Below, in pieces: positions 30,903 through 38,996 of a DNA stretch of 64,000 nucleotides. The number at the start of each line of letters is the position of its first letter. Position 1 is the stretch's first letter. Location of the stretch: positions 1 through 64,000 of the forward strand of contig DASVWC010000004.1 of the NCBI GenBank assembly GCA_036389835.1. Direction: 5' to 3'. The stretch comes from AC-37 sp036389835. Its GTDB lineage: Bacteria > Actinomycetota > Thermoleophilia > Solirubrobacterales > Thermoleophilaceae. Both the position numbers and the translations under genes were made by a program. Below the pieces are notes generated by a model. The model was not told the DNA's origin. It was given only the letters and a program-made list of their open reading frames with translations, and made no database searches.

Positions 30903-32482
30903 TCCACAGCGGCGCTCGCGCGCGGCGCTGCGTCGCCGGGGAAGGCCAGGAGGGTCGGCTCGTCGCGGCCGCGCAGGACCTCCTCCTCGCCGACCTGCCA
31001 GCGCGCCCGCTCGCCGTTGGAGGCGCGCTCGAGCGCGGCCCCCGACACCACGAGCCGCTCCGGCCGGCGCTTGGCGAGCTCGGAGAGGCGCGCGGACTCG
31101 TTCACGGGGTCGCCGATCACCGTGTACTCGAAGCGCTCCAGCGCGCCCACGTTGCCGGCCACCGCCTCGCCCGCGGACACGCCGATGCCCACGTCCACGT
31201 CGGGCAGCTCGTCGGCGAGGCGCACGCGCAGCTCGCGCGCGGCGCAGAGCGCGGCGTCGGCGGGGTCGCGCCGCGCGACCGGCGCGCCGAACACGCACAG
31301 GGCGCCGTCGCCCTCGAACTTGTTCACCATGCCGCCGTACGACTCGATGGTCTCGACGACGATCGAGAAGAAGCGGTTGAGCACCGCCACGACCTGCTCC
31401 GGGGGCAGCCGCGTGGCCATCGACGTGGAGCCGACCAGGTCCACCATCAGCACGCCCACCTCGCGCACCTCGCCGCCGAGCTCCACCTCGCCGTCGAGCG
31501 CGGCGCGCGCTACGTCGCGTCCCACGTGGCGCCCGAACAGGTCCTGGAGCCGCTCGCGCTCCGCGAGGCCCGCGGCCATCCGGTTCACGCCCACCTGCAC
31601 GAGCCCGATCTCGCTCGAGTCGTCGACCGGGACCTGCACGTCGTAGTCGCCCTCCTCGATCCGCGCGAGGGCCCCGCGCATCCCGGCCAGCGACTCGCTC
31701 AGCGAGCGCGCGGTCAGCTTGGTGGCGATCAGCCCGCTCCAGGCGGCGACGAGGACGAGGAACAGGACGCCGCTCGCGAGCAGCTCCACGTCGATGTTCG
31801 TGAACAGGCCGGACAGCGCGACGGCGCCGAGGCCCACGAGCGGCGTGCCGGTCGCCAGCAGCCAGACCATCAGGATCCGCACCCCCACGCCGGGGCCGCT
31901 CGGGGCGACCGGCGGGTTGGCCGACAGCGCGAGCGTGGTGACGCGCCGCAGCACGCGCTCGGCCGCGAGGTACTGCACGCCCGAGGTGGTGATCCCGCCG
32001 AGCAGCAGCGTGATCATCACGAGCACGCCCGCGATCGGCCCGGCGTCGCTCAGCGCGCCGCCGATCATGTTCAGCACGCCGAAGACCAGCGCGCCGAGGA
32101 TCCAGAAGAACGCCGCCTGGAAGGCGTGGGCGCGCGCGATGTCGAGCGCCTGGTCGCGCTCGGCCGGCGTCGGGTCGCGGATGCCGACCCAGTCGATCAG
32201 CGACTCCGACTTGCGGTAGCCGCGCCGCGTCCCGACGATGAACGTCGCCGGCATGAAGACCAGCAGCACCGCCGCGTTGACGAGGATCGCGTTGTGCGGG
32301 TCGACGCCCTTGAAGGCGGGCGGCAGCAGGAACGCGAGGAAGAAGAACGTATCGGTCGCGCCGAGCGTGTTCGCCAGGATCGCGAGGCGGTTCAGCCGCC
32401 GGCGCGTGCGCTGCACGAGCTCGGTTCCCTCATGTGCCGAGGTGAACTGAACCGGACAGTGACCCGCCGCCGTAGCCCCCAT
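30899..32482 (-). CDS. Membrane-bound class III adenylate/guanylate cyclase with HAMP domain
   Basis: 527 residues. Hydrophobic N-terminal half with six segments (about 35-235), a HAMP-like linker (about 250-300; VPVDDSSEIGLVQVGVNRMA), and a class III catalytic domain (about 325-500). Catalytic features are all present: metal Asp in LMVDLVGST, Lys and second Asp in NKFEGDGALCVFG, and the base-recognition and transition-state region VIGDPVNESARL. GTG/ATP preference is not decidable with certainty. ATG at 32482 has AACAAT seven bases upstream and a CRP-like box centred about 50 bases upstream, suggesting cAMP feedback. Stop shared as CTAG with LysR. Confidence 0.9.
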   Translation of the reverse strand: MGATAAGHCPVQFTSAHEGTELVQRTRRRLNRLAILANTLGATDTFFFLAFLLPPAFKGVDPHNAILVNAAVLLVFMPATFIVGTRRGYRKSESLIDWVGIRDPTPAERDQALDIARAHAFQAAFFWILGALVFGVLNMIGGALSDAGPIAGVLVMITLLLGGITTSGVQYLAAERVLRRVTTLALSANPPVAPSGPGVGVRILMVWLLATGTPLVGLGAVALSGLFTNIDVELLASGVLFLVLVAAWSGLIATKLTARSLSESLAGMRGALARIEEGDYDVQVPVDDSSEIGLVQVGVNRMAAGLAERERLQDLFGRHVGRDVARAALDGEVELGGEVREVGVLMVDLVGSTSMATRLPPEQVVAVLNRFFSIVVETIESYGGMVNKFEGDGALCVFGAPVARRDPADAALCAARELRVRLADELPDVDVGIGVSAGEAVAGNVGALERFEYTVIGDPVNESARLSELAKRRPERLVVSGAALERASNGERARWQVGEEEVLRGRDEPTLLAFPGDAAPRASAAVD

Positions 32483-32489
32483 GGCCTTG

Positions 32490-32495
32490 ATTGTT
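32490..32495 (-). promoter_or_regulatory. -10-like AACAAT for the cyclase
   Basis: AACAAT on the minus strand is seven bases from the cyclase ATG. No good -35 is seen at the expected distance, as in activator-dependent promoters. Confidence 0.45.
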
Positions 32496-32523
32496 CCCGA
32501 CGCGAGCGTCCACGCGCCTCAGG

Positions 32524-32539
32524 TGTGACGGTTGTCACG
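32524..32539. promoter_or_regulatory. CRP/GlxR-like operator upstream of the cyclase
   Basis: TGTGACGGTTGTCACG matches TGTGA-N6-TCACA at nine of ten positions and is a near-perfect dyad. Its centre is about 49 bases upstream of the presumed leaderless start of the cyclase. The rest of the 95-base gap between the cyclase and the metallophosphoesterase holds nothing else I recognise. Confidence 0.6.
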
Positions 32540-32577
32540 GTCGATCGGTTGGCGCGGGCAGTCCGCGGCGGAATGTC

Positions 32578-34446
32578 TCAGCGCACGCGGAAGCCGAGCC
32601 GGCGCACGACCGGCGCGCGCTCGGAGCGCACGATCACCTCGGCGCGGTAGAGCCCGGCGCGCGCCGGCTTCCTGCCCGCGCGGCCGTCCCACCTGACGCT
32701 GTAGGTGCGGCCGGCCGACAGGCAGCGGTGCAGCGTGGTCGCCACCCGCTTGCCGCCGCGCACGATCCGGACCTCCACCTCCGCCCGCTGCGCGAGCCGC
32801 AGCTTGCCGAGCGTCCCGCCCCTGCCGCGCCGCACCGACTGCGCGCGCGCGGCGAGGCTGCGCAGGTGCGCGCCGCCCGCGCTCGGCACCACCACGCGCC
32901 GGCCCTTGGTCTCCCAACCCGACACGATCCGCACGGTCGCCTTGCCCGGGCATGCCGCGGTGAAGCGCCCGTCGTGGGTCTGGGTGAGCGGGTCGCGGCG
33001 CGGGTCCTCGGTGCCGGACGGCGCCGGCGCGAGCACGTGCGGGTTCGACGTCGTCCAGATCCGCGCCGGATTGGGGAGGTCCTCCTTCGGCGTGGAGGTC
33101 GGCTCGCTGCGCTGGGCGAGCGCGATGCCGGTGATCGCCACCGCGCCGGCGAGCGCCGGCACCGCGGCCGTGGCGAGCCGGCGCCGCCCGCGCGGGCGCG
33201 ACATCACCACGCCGAGCAGCACGAACACCAGCAGCGGGCTGCCGAACACGATCGCCGGCGGCGGCCCGGAGCCGGCGCCCACGCCCTCGCGCGGGATCGG
33301 GTCCGGATCGCGCAGCTCGAGCGCGGGCACCTTGGCGGGGTCGTTGTAGACCGGCTGCGTGCCGAACGCCTCGAAGGTGGCGGACGCCCCGGACGCGAGC
33401 GTGTCGGGTCCGTTGACCCGCAGGGAGCCCGGCACGAAGATCGGGACGGAGTCGGTGATCACGTCGCGGCCGGTCACGCGCAGCAGGCGATAGCCGTGCC
33501 AGTAGCCGTGGTCGGTGCCGACCGGGCCCTCGGTGTAGAGCTCGCCCCCGGCGCCGCCGTCGATGTAGTACGGCACGCTGCCGGCCACGTACTGGAACTG
33601 GCCCTTGATGTGCGCGACGAAGACGCCGTCGACCCCGGTCTCCGACGCGATCCGCTCGAAGTCGGCGATGTCGGTCTGCGTCACGCCCTTCCCCATCGTG
33701 TGGTTGGCGGAGGTCGGGTCGACGTAGGACTGGTCGCGCGGGTCGCGCGTGGGCATGTGCATCACGACGAACACCACGCGGCCGGAGTTCGACGCCTCGA
33801 GCGCGCGCGACTCGAGCCAGGGGAGCTGGGAGCGCGGGTCGCCGTCGGCCGGGTTCTGCTGGTTGGTGCTGCAGTAGGTGATGTCCCAGCACGAGTTGTC
33901 CACGAAGATCCAGCGGACGTTCCCGTAGTCCACGAAGTAGTGGGTGGCGGCGCCGGGCGGATCCTCGGCCGGGCGCTCGCGCTGGAGGAAGTTCGGGTTC
34001 GAGTACGGCTTCGCGTCGCCCATAGGCCAGGGGCGGCCCTTGAAGACCTCGAGGTAGTTGGCCGTGGAGCCGCCGGGCGGGAAGCCGGGCTGGTTCGGCG
34101 GCGGGGTGAGCCGGTCGTGGTTGCCGATCCCCGCGAAGTAGGGCACGCCCGCCCGGTCGTAGACGCTCATTATCTCGCGCCACTTCTCGAGCTCGTCGAC
34201 GTTGCCGTTGTTGACCTTGTCGCCGGACATCGTGACCATGTCCGGCCGGTAGCGGGCGCTGTCCTCGACCACCTTCGGCAGCAGCGTGAGCCCGTCGTCG
34301 TCGTTCCAGTGCTCCTCGCCGTAGTGCACGAAGAGGTGGCCGCCGCCCTCGCGCGGGGGCCACGGCACCGGCGCGGCGCCCGCCGCCGGCGCGGCGAGTG
34401 TCAGCGTCAGGACGCCGAGGGCGATCGACCGGAGCATTTTCGACAT
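32578..34446 (-). CDS. Exported, membrane-anchored metallophosphoesterase
   Basis: 622 residues. Signal peptide about 4-25. The calcineurin-like domain (about 30-320) has MSGDKVNNGN, GIGNHDRL, VMHMPTRD and VAHIKGQF; the usual first D-x-H is replaced by HYGEEHW, so metal site 1 is atypical. After this come a beta segment, two hydrophobic helices (about 408-455), and an extracellular-type C-terminal sheet resembling the FlgD Ig-like fold (RAGLYRAEVIVRSE). ATG at 34446 is preferred: GATAAT is seven bases upstream, whereas ATG 34455 falls inside that hexamer. A third ATG is at 34437. Confidence 0.82.
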   Translation of the reverse strand: MSKMLRSIALGVLTLTLAAPAAGAAPVPWPPREGGGHLFVHYGEEHWNDDDGLTLLPKVVEDSARYRPDMVTMSGDKVNNGNVDELEKWREIMSVYDRAGVPYFAGIGNHDRLTPPPNQPGFPPGGSTANYLEVFKGRPWPMGDAKPYSNPNFLQRERPAEDPPGAATHYFVDYGNVRWIFVDNSCWDITYCSTNQQNPADGDPRSQLPWLESRALEASNSGRVVFVVMHMPTRDPRDQSYVDPTSANHTMGKGVTQTDIADFERIASETGVDGVFVAHIKGQFQYVAGSVPYYIDGGAGGELYTEGPVGTDHGYWHGYRLLRVTGRDVITDSVPIFVPGSLRVNGPDTLASGASATFEAFGTQPVYNDPAKVPALELRDPDPIPREGVGAGSGPPPAIVFGSPLLVFVLLGVVMSRPRGRRRLATAAVPALAGAVAITGIALAQRSEPTSTPKEDLPNPARIWTTSNPHVLAPAPSGTEDPRRDPLTQTHDGRFTAACPGKATVRIVSGWETKGRRVVVPSAGGAHLRSLAARAQSVRRGRGGTLGKLRLAQRAEVEVRIVRGGKRVATTLHRCLSAGRTYSVRWDGRAGRKPARAGLYRAEVIVRSERAPVVRRLGFRVR

Positions 34447-34453
34447 CGGGGTC

Positions 34454-34459
34454 ATTATC
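34454..34459 (-). promoter_or_regulatory. -10-like GATAAT for the metallophosphoesterase
   Basis: Best match to the sigma-70 -10 consensus in the window. It is seven bases from ATG 34446, and the upstream ATG at 34455 overlaps it and so would be excluded. Confidence 0.5.
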
Positions 34460-34492
34460 CTCGCTCACCGCCTACAAGCCGGGGGTTGCCAA

Positions 34493-36883
34493 GTGGGGAA
34501 GGGGCTCAACGGGGTCGCGCTCGCGACCGCTGTCTGCATGCTGACGCTCGCCGGCCAGGCGGGCGCCACTCCCGTGTGCACCGACGGGTACAAGGGCGGG
34601 CCGCCGGCGTCGCAGTGCGGCGGCCGGATCTTCCCCGAAGCCTCGATGACCCAGGCCTACATCCAGTACACGCAGAACCCGCAGGGCTTCGCGGAGTACA
34701 GGCACGGGCTCGAGTACCTCGCCCAGAAGTACCCTCGCTGGATCTCGGTCTTCACGCTGAAGGACCGCTACGGCGAGGACGCCGTCTCGGCCGGGCCGGA
34801 CCAGAAGCGCGCCTACGACCCCGCCGACACCGGCGATGGGCGCGACATCCTCGTCGTGAAGATCACCGACCACCAGGTCCCCGACTCCGGCAAGCAGCCG
34901 CTGACCTTCTCCCTGTCGGTGCACGGCAACGAGCGCGGCGGCCTCGAGGGCGGCGTGCGCACCGCCGAGGACCTCGCGCGGGCGGCCACCGACGGCGGCA
35001 AGGTCTCCGACGGCGTGGCCAACTACGAGTCCACGACCGGCCGCAAGCCCGAGTTCCACTCCTACGAGGCGCGCGACCTCCTGGCCAAGGAGGTCGTCTA
35101 CCTCGTGGACTTCAACATCGACGGCTGGGCGATCGGCGACGTCTGGAACGTGCCGACGCAGCCGTACGCGCGCGGCAACTCGTTCGGCACCGACATCAAC
35201 CGCCAGATGCCGACGATCGGCAGCATCAACACCAGCCGCAACCCGCTCCAGGAGACCGAGGCGCTGTTCGGCCACCGGTTCATGCACGACGTGGCGGCCT
35301 CCGGGCCCGGCGGCAAGATGGCCTACGGCGCCGACGTGCACGGCGAGCTGACCTCGCAGGCGTACGTGGACGTGATGTACCCCGCGGGCCAGTTCGACTC
35401 GGTCGACCACCGCCGCCTCATGGCGATCGCCGAGCGCACGAAGTCCGTGATCGACGCGACGCTCTACGGCGGGATCATCGACCAGATCGAGTCGAACAGC
35501 GGCGGCAACGAGAGCGAGGCCGGCACGCCGATCCCGAACCAGCCGGCGCACTGGGGCACGGTCTGGGACACGCTCGGCTACACCGACACCGGCTTCATCG
35601 GCGACTACATGGCCACCGACCTCGGCGTGACCGGGATGGACTACGAGATCTTCCTCAACCACACGGTCCCGGACAAGAACTGGAACGTGTACCTCCAGGA
35701 GAACCACATCAACGCGACGCGGGCGATCGTCAAGACCGCGATGGCCTACGCGCGCTTCCAGGCGACGGAGTTCAACGACGAGAACGTGAGGGTGGACCCG
35801 AAGGGGCGCGCCGGATACGTCGTGAACCCCGACACGGTCACCGACAAGGACGAGAACGGCGCCGGCACGAAGCCCGGGCCGAAGAAGGACGGCATCGGCG
35901 CCGACGGCAAGCCGGTCGAGCAGCGCTCCTACGAGGTCACGAACCAGCAATGGTTCAGCGACACGAACAGGCTGATGCCGCAGCCGTTCGCGCGCTTCGC
36001 CGCGGCCGACGTGGCGGGCGACGCCAAGACGCTCTCCGCGGTCGACACGCTCGTGCTCGCGGACGAGCCGGTGCCGGCGGACACGAGGAAGCGGCCGGTG
36101 GACCGCGCGGCGTACTTCCGCAACGTCAAGTCCTGGGTCGAGTCGGGCGGCAACCTGGTGCTGACCGACCGCGCGCTGCACGCGCTGGCCGACCTCGGCG
36201 TGGTGCCGAAGGACGCCGTGCAGGACGTCAAGGTCTACCAGCCGTACGCGAACATCATCGACTTCGAGCACCCGCTCGTGGAGGGCCTGCGGCCGAACGC
36301 GCGCCAGCTCGTGGAGGCGGCGATCCTGGGCTACGGGATCGGCAACAACGCCTCGCCGATGACGATCGTGACGCGCTCCGCGTGGGAGGGGGCAGGCGGC
36401 AAGACGGTCGCGACCACCGGCAACAACGCCGGCGACGGCGACGACGGCACGCGCGCGTCGATCGGCGAGCTCAAGCTCGGCAAGGGGCTGATCCGGATCA
36501 TGGGCGGCGCGCTGCCGACGCCCTCCGAGGACCTCGACCACCGCTACGGCCTGCGCGACTACGGCCCGACCTACAGCGGCCTCTACGTGCTCGAGAACAG
36601 CCTCGAGCACGACGTGCCGGAGCTCGGCCGCTCGACCGCCGCGGGCTGCATCAAGGGCAGCTCGCGCACGGTCGCGGTCTCGCGCAAGGTGCGCGGCCAG
36701 CGCGTGCGCTCGACCCGGATCGCCGCCAACGGGCCGGCCCGGCTGGTGCGGCGCGGCCGGCGGCTCTACGCCGTCGTGGACATCCGCAAGCTGCGCGGCA
36801 AGACGCTGGTGCTGCGGATCTCGCGGCGCACGACGAGCGGCAAGCTGGTCAAGACCAAGCACACGCGGCGGGTCTGCCGCTAG
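34493..36883 (+). CDS. Secreted M14 zinc carboxypeptidase-like protein
   Basis: Exported protein of 796 residues, signal peptide about 1-25. The M14 domain has the zinc motif in SLSVHGNERGG, a second zinc His in GADVHGE, the substrate-binding GTDINRQMP, and GMDYEIFLNH toward the expected catalytic Glu. A ThuA/GATase-like region near 500-600 (VDTLVLADEPV, SWVESGGNLVLTDRALH) may be a regulatory fold. The end is a basic sheet-like domain closing with RRVCR. GTG start with a GGGGG seven bases upstream. The stop lies in the first copy of a 31-bp direct repeat. Confidence 0.83.
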   Translation: MGKGLNGVALATAVCMLTLAGQAGATPVCTDGYKGGPPASQCGGRIFPEASMTQAYIQYTQNPQGFAEYRHGLEYLAQKYPRWISVFTLKDRYGEDAVSAGPDQKRAYDPADTGDGRDILVVKITDHQVPDSGKQPLTFSLSVHGNERGGLEGGVRTAEDLARAATDGGKVSDGVANYESTTGRKPEFHSYEARDLLAKEVVYLVDFNIDGWAIGDVWNVPTQPYARGNSFGTDINRQMPTIGSINTSRNPLQETEALFGHRFMHDVAASGPGGKMAYGADVHGELTSQAYVDVMYPAGQFDSVDHRRLMAIAERTKSVIDATLYGGIIDQIESNSGGNESEAGTPIPNQPAHWGTVWDTLGYTDTGFIGDYMATDLGVTGMDYEIFLNHTVPDKNWNVYLQENHINATRAIVKTAMAYARFQATEFNDENVRVDPKGRAGYVVNPDTVTDKDENGAGTKPGPKKDGIGADGKPVEQRSYEVTNQQWFSDTNRLMPQPFARFAAADVAGDAKTLSAVDTLVLADEPVPADTRKRPVDRAAYFRNVKSWVESGGNLVLTDRALHALADLGVVPKDAVQDVKVYQPYANIIDFEHPLVEGLRPNARQLVEAAILGYGIGNNASPMTIVTRSAWEGAGGKTVATTGNNAGDGDDGTRASIGELKLGKGLIRIMGGALPTPSEDLDHRYGLRDYGPTYSGLYVLENSLEHDVPELGRSTAAGCIKGSSRTVAVSRKVRGQRVRSTRIAANGPARLVRRGRRLYAVVDIRKLRGKTLVLRISRRTTSGKLVKTKHTRRVCR

Positions 36884-36927
36884 CGCGGGCAGTCCCGCGG
36901 CGGGTCTGCCGCTAGCGCGGGCAGTCC
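36865..36927. repeat. 31-bp direct repeat (32-bp period) at a convergent gene end
   Basis: 36865-36895 and 36897-36927 are identical. The first copy holds the TAG of the M14 peptidase; the second holds the TAG of the convergent lipoprotein. In a single copy both stops would fall on one CTAG, as at four other junctions in the window. Confidence 0.9.
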
Positions 36928-37229
36928 ACGATCTCCTCGCGCGATCCCTTCACCCGCAGCGCGCGGAACGTGCCGGCCTGCTGGCTCACCTGGAACTGCC
37001 ACCTGAGGTCCTCGGCCTCGTCCTCATAGGCGAGGACCTGGTCGCCGAAGAAGTCCTGGGTCGAGTCCGGCTCGCCGAAGCGCGTCTCGAGCTCCTCGGC
37101 GTCGAGGCGCTCCTTGACGGCCCTGCAGGCCTCCGCCTGACTCAGCGGGACCAGGTCCGGCGTGTCGTCGCCGCAGCCGGCCGCCGCGATCGCGGCCGTG
37201 AGTGTGAGCAGCAGCATTCGGCGGGGCAC
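36912..37229 (-). CDS. Small lipoprotein of unknown function
   Basis: 105 residues. N-terminus MPRRMLLLTLTAAIAAAGCGDD has charged residues, a hydrophobic core and a good lipobox (AAGC). Mature part is acidic with LRWQFQVSQQAG and a late Cys (VDCPR). GTG at 37229 is preferred because it supplies the basic n-region; ATG at 37217 is the alternative. Divergent from the DsbA-like gene at 21 bases. Confidence 0.65.
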   Translation of the reverse strand: MPRRMLLLTLTAAIAAAGCGDDTPDLVPLSQAEACRAVKERLDAEELETRFGEPDSTQDFFGDQVLAYEDEAEDLRWQFQVSQQAGTFRALRVKGSREEIVDCPR

Positions 37230-37238
37230 GCGGCCGGG

Positions 37239-37244
37239 TACGTT
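37239..37244 (+). promoter_or_regulatory. -10-like TACGTT for the DsbA/HCCA-like gene
   Basis: Six bases before GTG 37251. On the other strand TAACGT (37240-37245) overlaps it, ten bases from the lipoprotein GTG. The two divergent genes thus seem to share promoter bases. Confidence 0.4.
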
Positions 37245-37250
37245 AACCGC

Positions 37251-37838
37251 GTGCCTGGCAGCGCGTCGCCGGTCTTCTACTACGACACGAACTCGCCGTA
37301 CGCCTACCTCGCGGCCCACCGCGTCGGCGACCTGATCCCGGACGCGGTCTGGCGGCCGCTCCCGCTCGGCGTCCTGTTCCGCGCGATCGGGAAGGTGCCG
37401 TGGTCGCTCCAGCCCGACCGCGCCGCGGGCATGGCCGAGTGCGAGCGCCGCGCCGCGGAGCGCGGCCTGCCGCCGCTGCGCTGGCCGGAGGGCTGGCCGG
37501 CCGAGGCGTGGTCGTTCAATCCCCTCCGGGCCGCGATCGTCGCCGACGAGCACGGCCGGCAGCGCGAGCTCGCGCTCGAGTGCTTCCGGCTGGTCTTCGA
37601 GGAGGGCCGCCAGATGAACGACCTCGACAACGTGCTCGAGGCCGCCCGCGCCGCGGGCCTCGACCCCGGCGAGGTGCGCGGGCGGGTGGGGGACCAGGCC
37701 GTCAAGGACGCCCTCCGCGCGTTCACCGACGAGGCGATCGCGCTCGGCGTGGTCGGGGTGCCGACCGTGGCCGTCGGCGACCAGCTCTACTGGGGCGACG
37801 ACCGGCTCGAGGAGGCCGCGGCGGCGGCCGCCGCCTAG
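37251..37838 (+). CDS. DsbA-superfamily protein, 2-hydroxychromene-2-carboxylate isomerase-like
   Basis: 195 residues, cytoplasmic. The thioredoxin-fold beginning FYYDTNSPYAYL has Ser-Pro in place of the C-x-x-C of thiol oxidoreductases, as in the glutathione-dependent HCCA isomerase branch, and the late cis-Pro motif GVVGVPTVAVG precedes YWGDDRLEE. Many actinobacterial members have no known substrate. GTG start. Its TAG is shared through CTAG with the convergent cupredoxin. Confidence 0.82.
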   Translation: MPGSASPVFYYDTNSPYAYLAAHRVGDLIPDAVWRPLPLGVLFRAIGKVPWSLQPDRAAGMAECERRAAERGLPPLRWPEGWPAEAWSFNPLRAAIVADEHGRQRELALECFRLVFEEGRQMNDLDNVLEAARAAGLDPGEVRGRVGDQAVKDALRAFTDEAIALGVVGVPTVAVGDQLYWGDDRLEEAAAAAAA

Positions 37839-38548
37839 CGCTTCAACGTCCGCTTGCCCGTGCCGCTGCCGTCGTTGCCGGCCCCGTCCTTCGCGTGCGC
37901 GGCGACCGTGATCGCCGCGGACCTCCGCCCCTTGAGCGCCGAGCGGCCGGACTTGGTGAGCGGCATCGAGACCGTCGCCTTGCCCGCCCGCGGGAAGCCG
38001 CGCGAGCCGCGCGCGATCGTCACGGTCTTCTTGCCGCTCTTCATCGTCGCGGCCAGGTCGGCGTTGCCGGCCTCGTCCACCGACAGCTCGACGCGCAGCT
38101 TGCCGTTGCCGCGCACCTTCGAGACGCTGCTGTCGAGCACCCGCACGTTCACCTTCGGCGGCGTCGTGTCGCCGGACGGCGGCGGCGGCGCCGGTGCGCC
38201 GGCGCCGGTCACCACGAGCGTGCCCGTCATGTACGTGTGGACGGTGCAGAAGAACGGATAGCTCCCGCCGGGGAGCTGCTGCACGCCCTGCACGAGGGCC
38301 TCGCCGCCCGTGGACAGCAGCGGCGTGGAGAACAGCGGCTTGCCGCCGGCCTGCGTCTTGGACACGAGGTCGTGGCGGTTCAGGTCCGCGTTGCGGAAGA
38401 TCAGCGCCTCGCCCTGGTCGACGGTGATCACGTCGCTCGAGTAGCGGTCCACGGGCACCGCGTAGACGGTCTCGTCGGCGGCCGCCGCGGACGGCGTCAG
38501 CGCCAGCGCGGCGAGCGCCGCGACCGCAATCCTCCCCCGCCTACTCAG
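37835..38548 (-). CDS. Secreted cupredoxin (plastocyanin-like), probable CTG start
   Basis: 237 residues. The type 1 copper ligands are visible: His in NRHDLV, Cys-x-x-His in FFCTVHTYM and the following Met. A Pro-rich linker leads to a C-terminal basic sheet-like domain also seen in the subtilase. The only ATG/GTG/TTG in frame is GTG 38458, which would remove the signal peptide. Upstream in-frame codons give SRRGRIAVAALAALALTP and AAAADE, a clear export signal, and the frame is closed at 38564-38566. CTG at 38548 with GGAGG (38559-38563) ten bases upstream is the likely start. It overlaps the thioesterase stop by eight bases. Confidence 0.75.
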   Translation of the reverse strand: MSRRGRIAVAALAALALTPSAAAADETVYAVPVDRYSSDVITVDQGEALIFRNADLNRHDLVSKTQAGGKPLFSTPLLSTGGEALVQGVQQLPGGSYPFFCTVHTYMTGTLVVTGAGAPAPPPPSGDTTPPKVNVRVLDSSVSKVRGNGKLRVELSVDEAGNADLAATMKSGKKTVTIARGSRGFPRAGKATVSMPLTKSGRSALKGRRSAAITVAAHAKDGAGNDGSGTGKRTLKR

Positions 38549-38930
38549 AAGACCCCCGCCTCCTCACGATCGCGAATGATCCCACAGCCGTCGCGAGCAG
38601 GCGCCCGTCCTCGTGGTGGACCTCGCTGCGCATCACCCCGACGCTGCGGTTGCGGCGGTCGAGCGTCGAGGTGCAGACCACGTCGCCCTCGGTCGCCGTC
38701 TGGAGGTAGTTGATCGCGATGTTGATCGTGGCGATGCGCTCGTCCTCGGCCGTGTGCTTCCAGAGCGTCGAGCCCATGCAGTAGTCCACGAGCGCGTATG
38801 CCACGGCCCCGGAGAGCAGGCCGGCGGCGTTGATCAGCTCCGGCCTGATCGTGAGCCGGACCCGCTCCGCGCTCTCCCAGCGCATCCCGAAAAACCCGCT
38901 AACACCGTCTATTGCGCTCCGTTCGGCCAC
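38541..38930 (-). CDS. PaaI-type hotdog thioesterase
   Basis: 129 residues, single hotdog domain. IDGVSGFFGMRWE is the usual PaaI opening, then LINAAGLLSGAVAYALVDYCMG with Asn and Asp at the family active-site positions, and strands ending EVHHEDGRLLATAVGSF. Probably hydrolyses an aryl- or acyl-CoA thioester. GTG at 38930 is preferred: TAGCCT lies eight bases upstream and the full N-terminal helix is kept; ATG at 38885 would truncate it. Stop overlaps the CTG start of the cupredoxin. Confidence 0.78.
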   Translation of the reverse strand: MAERSAIDGVSGFFGMRWESAERVRLTIRPELINAAGLLSGAVAYALVDYCMGSTLWKHTAEDERIATINIAINYLQTATEGDVVCTSTLDRRNRSVGVMRSEVHHEDGRLLATAVGSFAIVRRRGSSE

Positions 38931-38938
38931 GGCCGCGC

Positions 38939-38944
38939 AGGCTA
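38939..38944 (-). promoter_or_regulatory. -10-like TAGCCT for the thioesterase/cupredoxin pair
   Basis: Eight bases before GTG 38930 on the minus strand. Confidence 0.4.
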
Positions 38945-38996
38945 CAGCGGATATCTTCGGGCCCCTCTGGCAGGCCGGGTGACGAGGAGGTGGGTC

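Noticed and set aside
38457..38458. GTG 38458 as the cupredoxin start
   Set aside because: It would discard a complete signal peptide encoded immediately upstream in the same frame.
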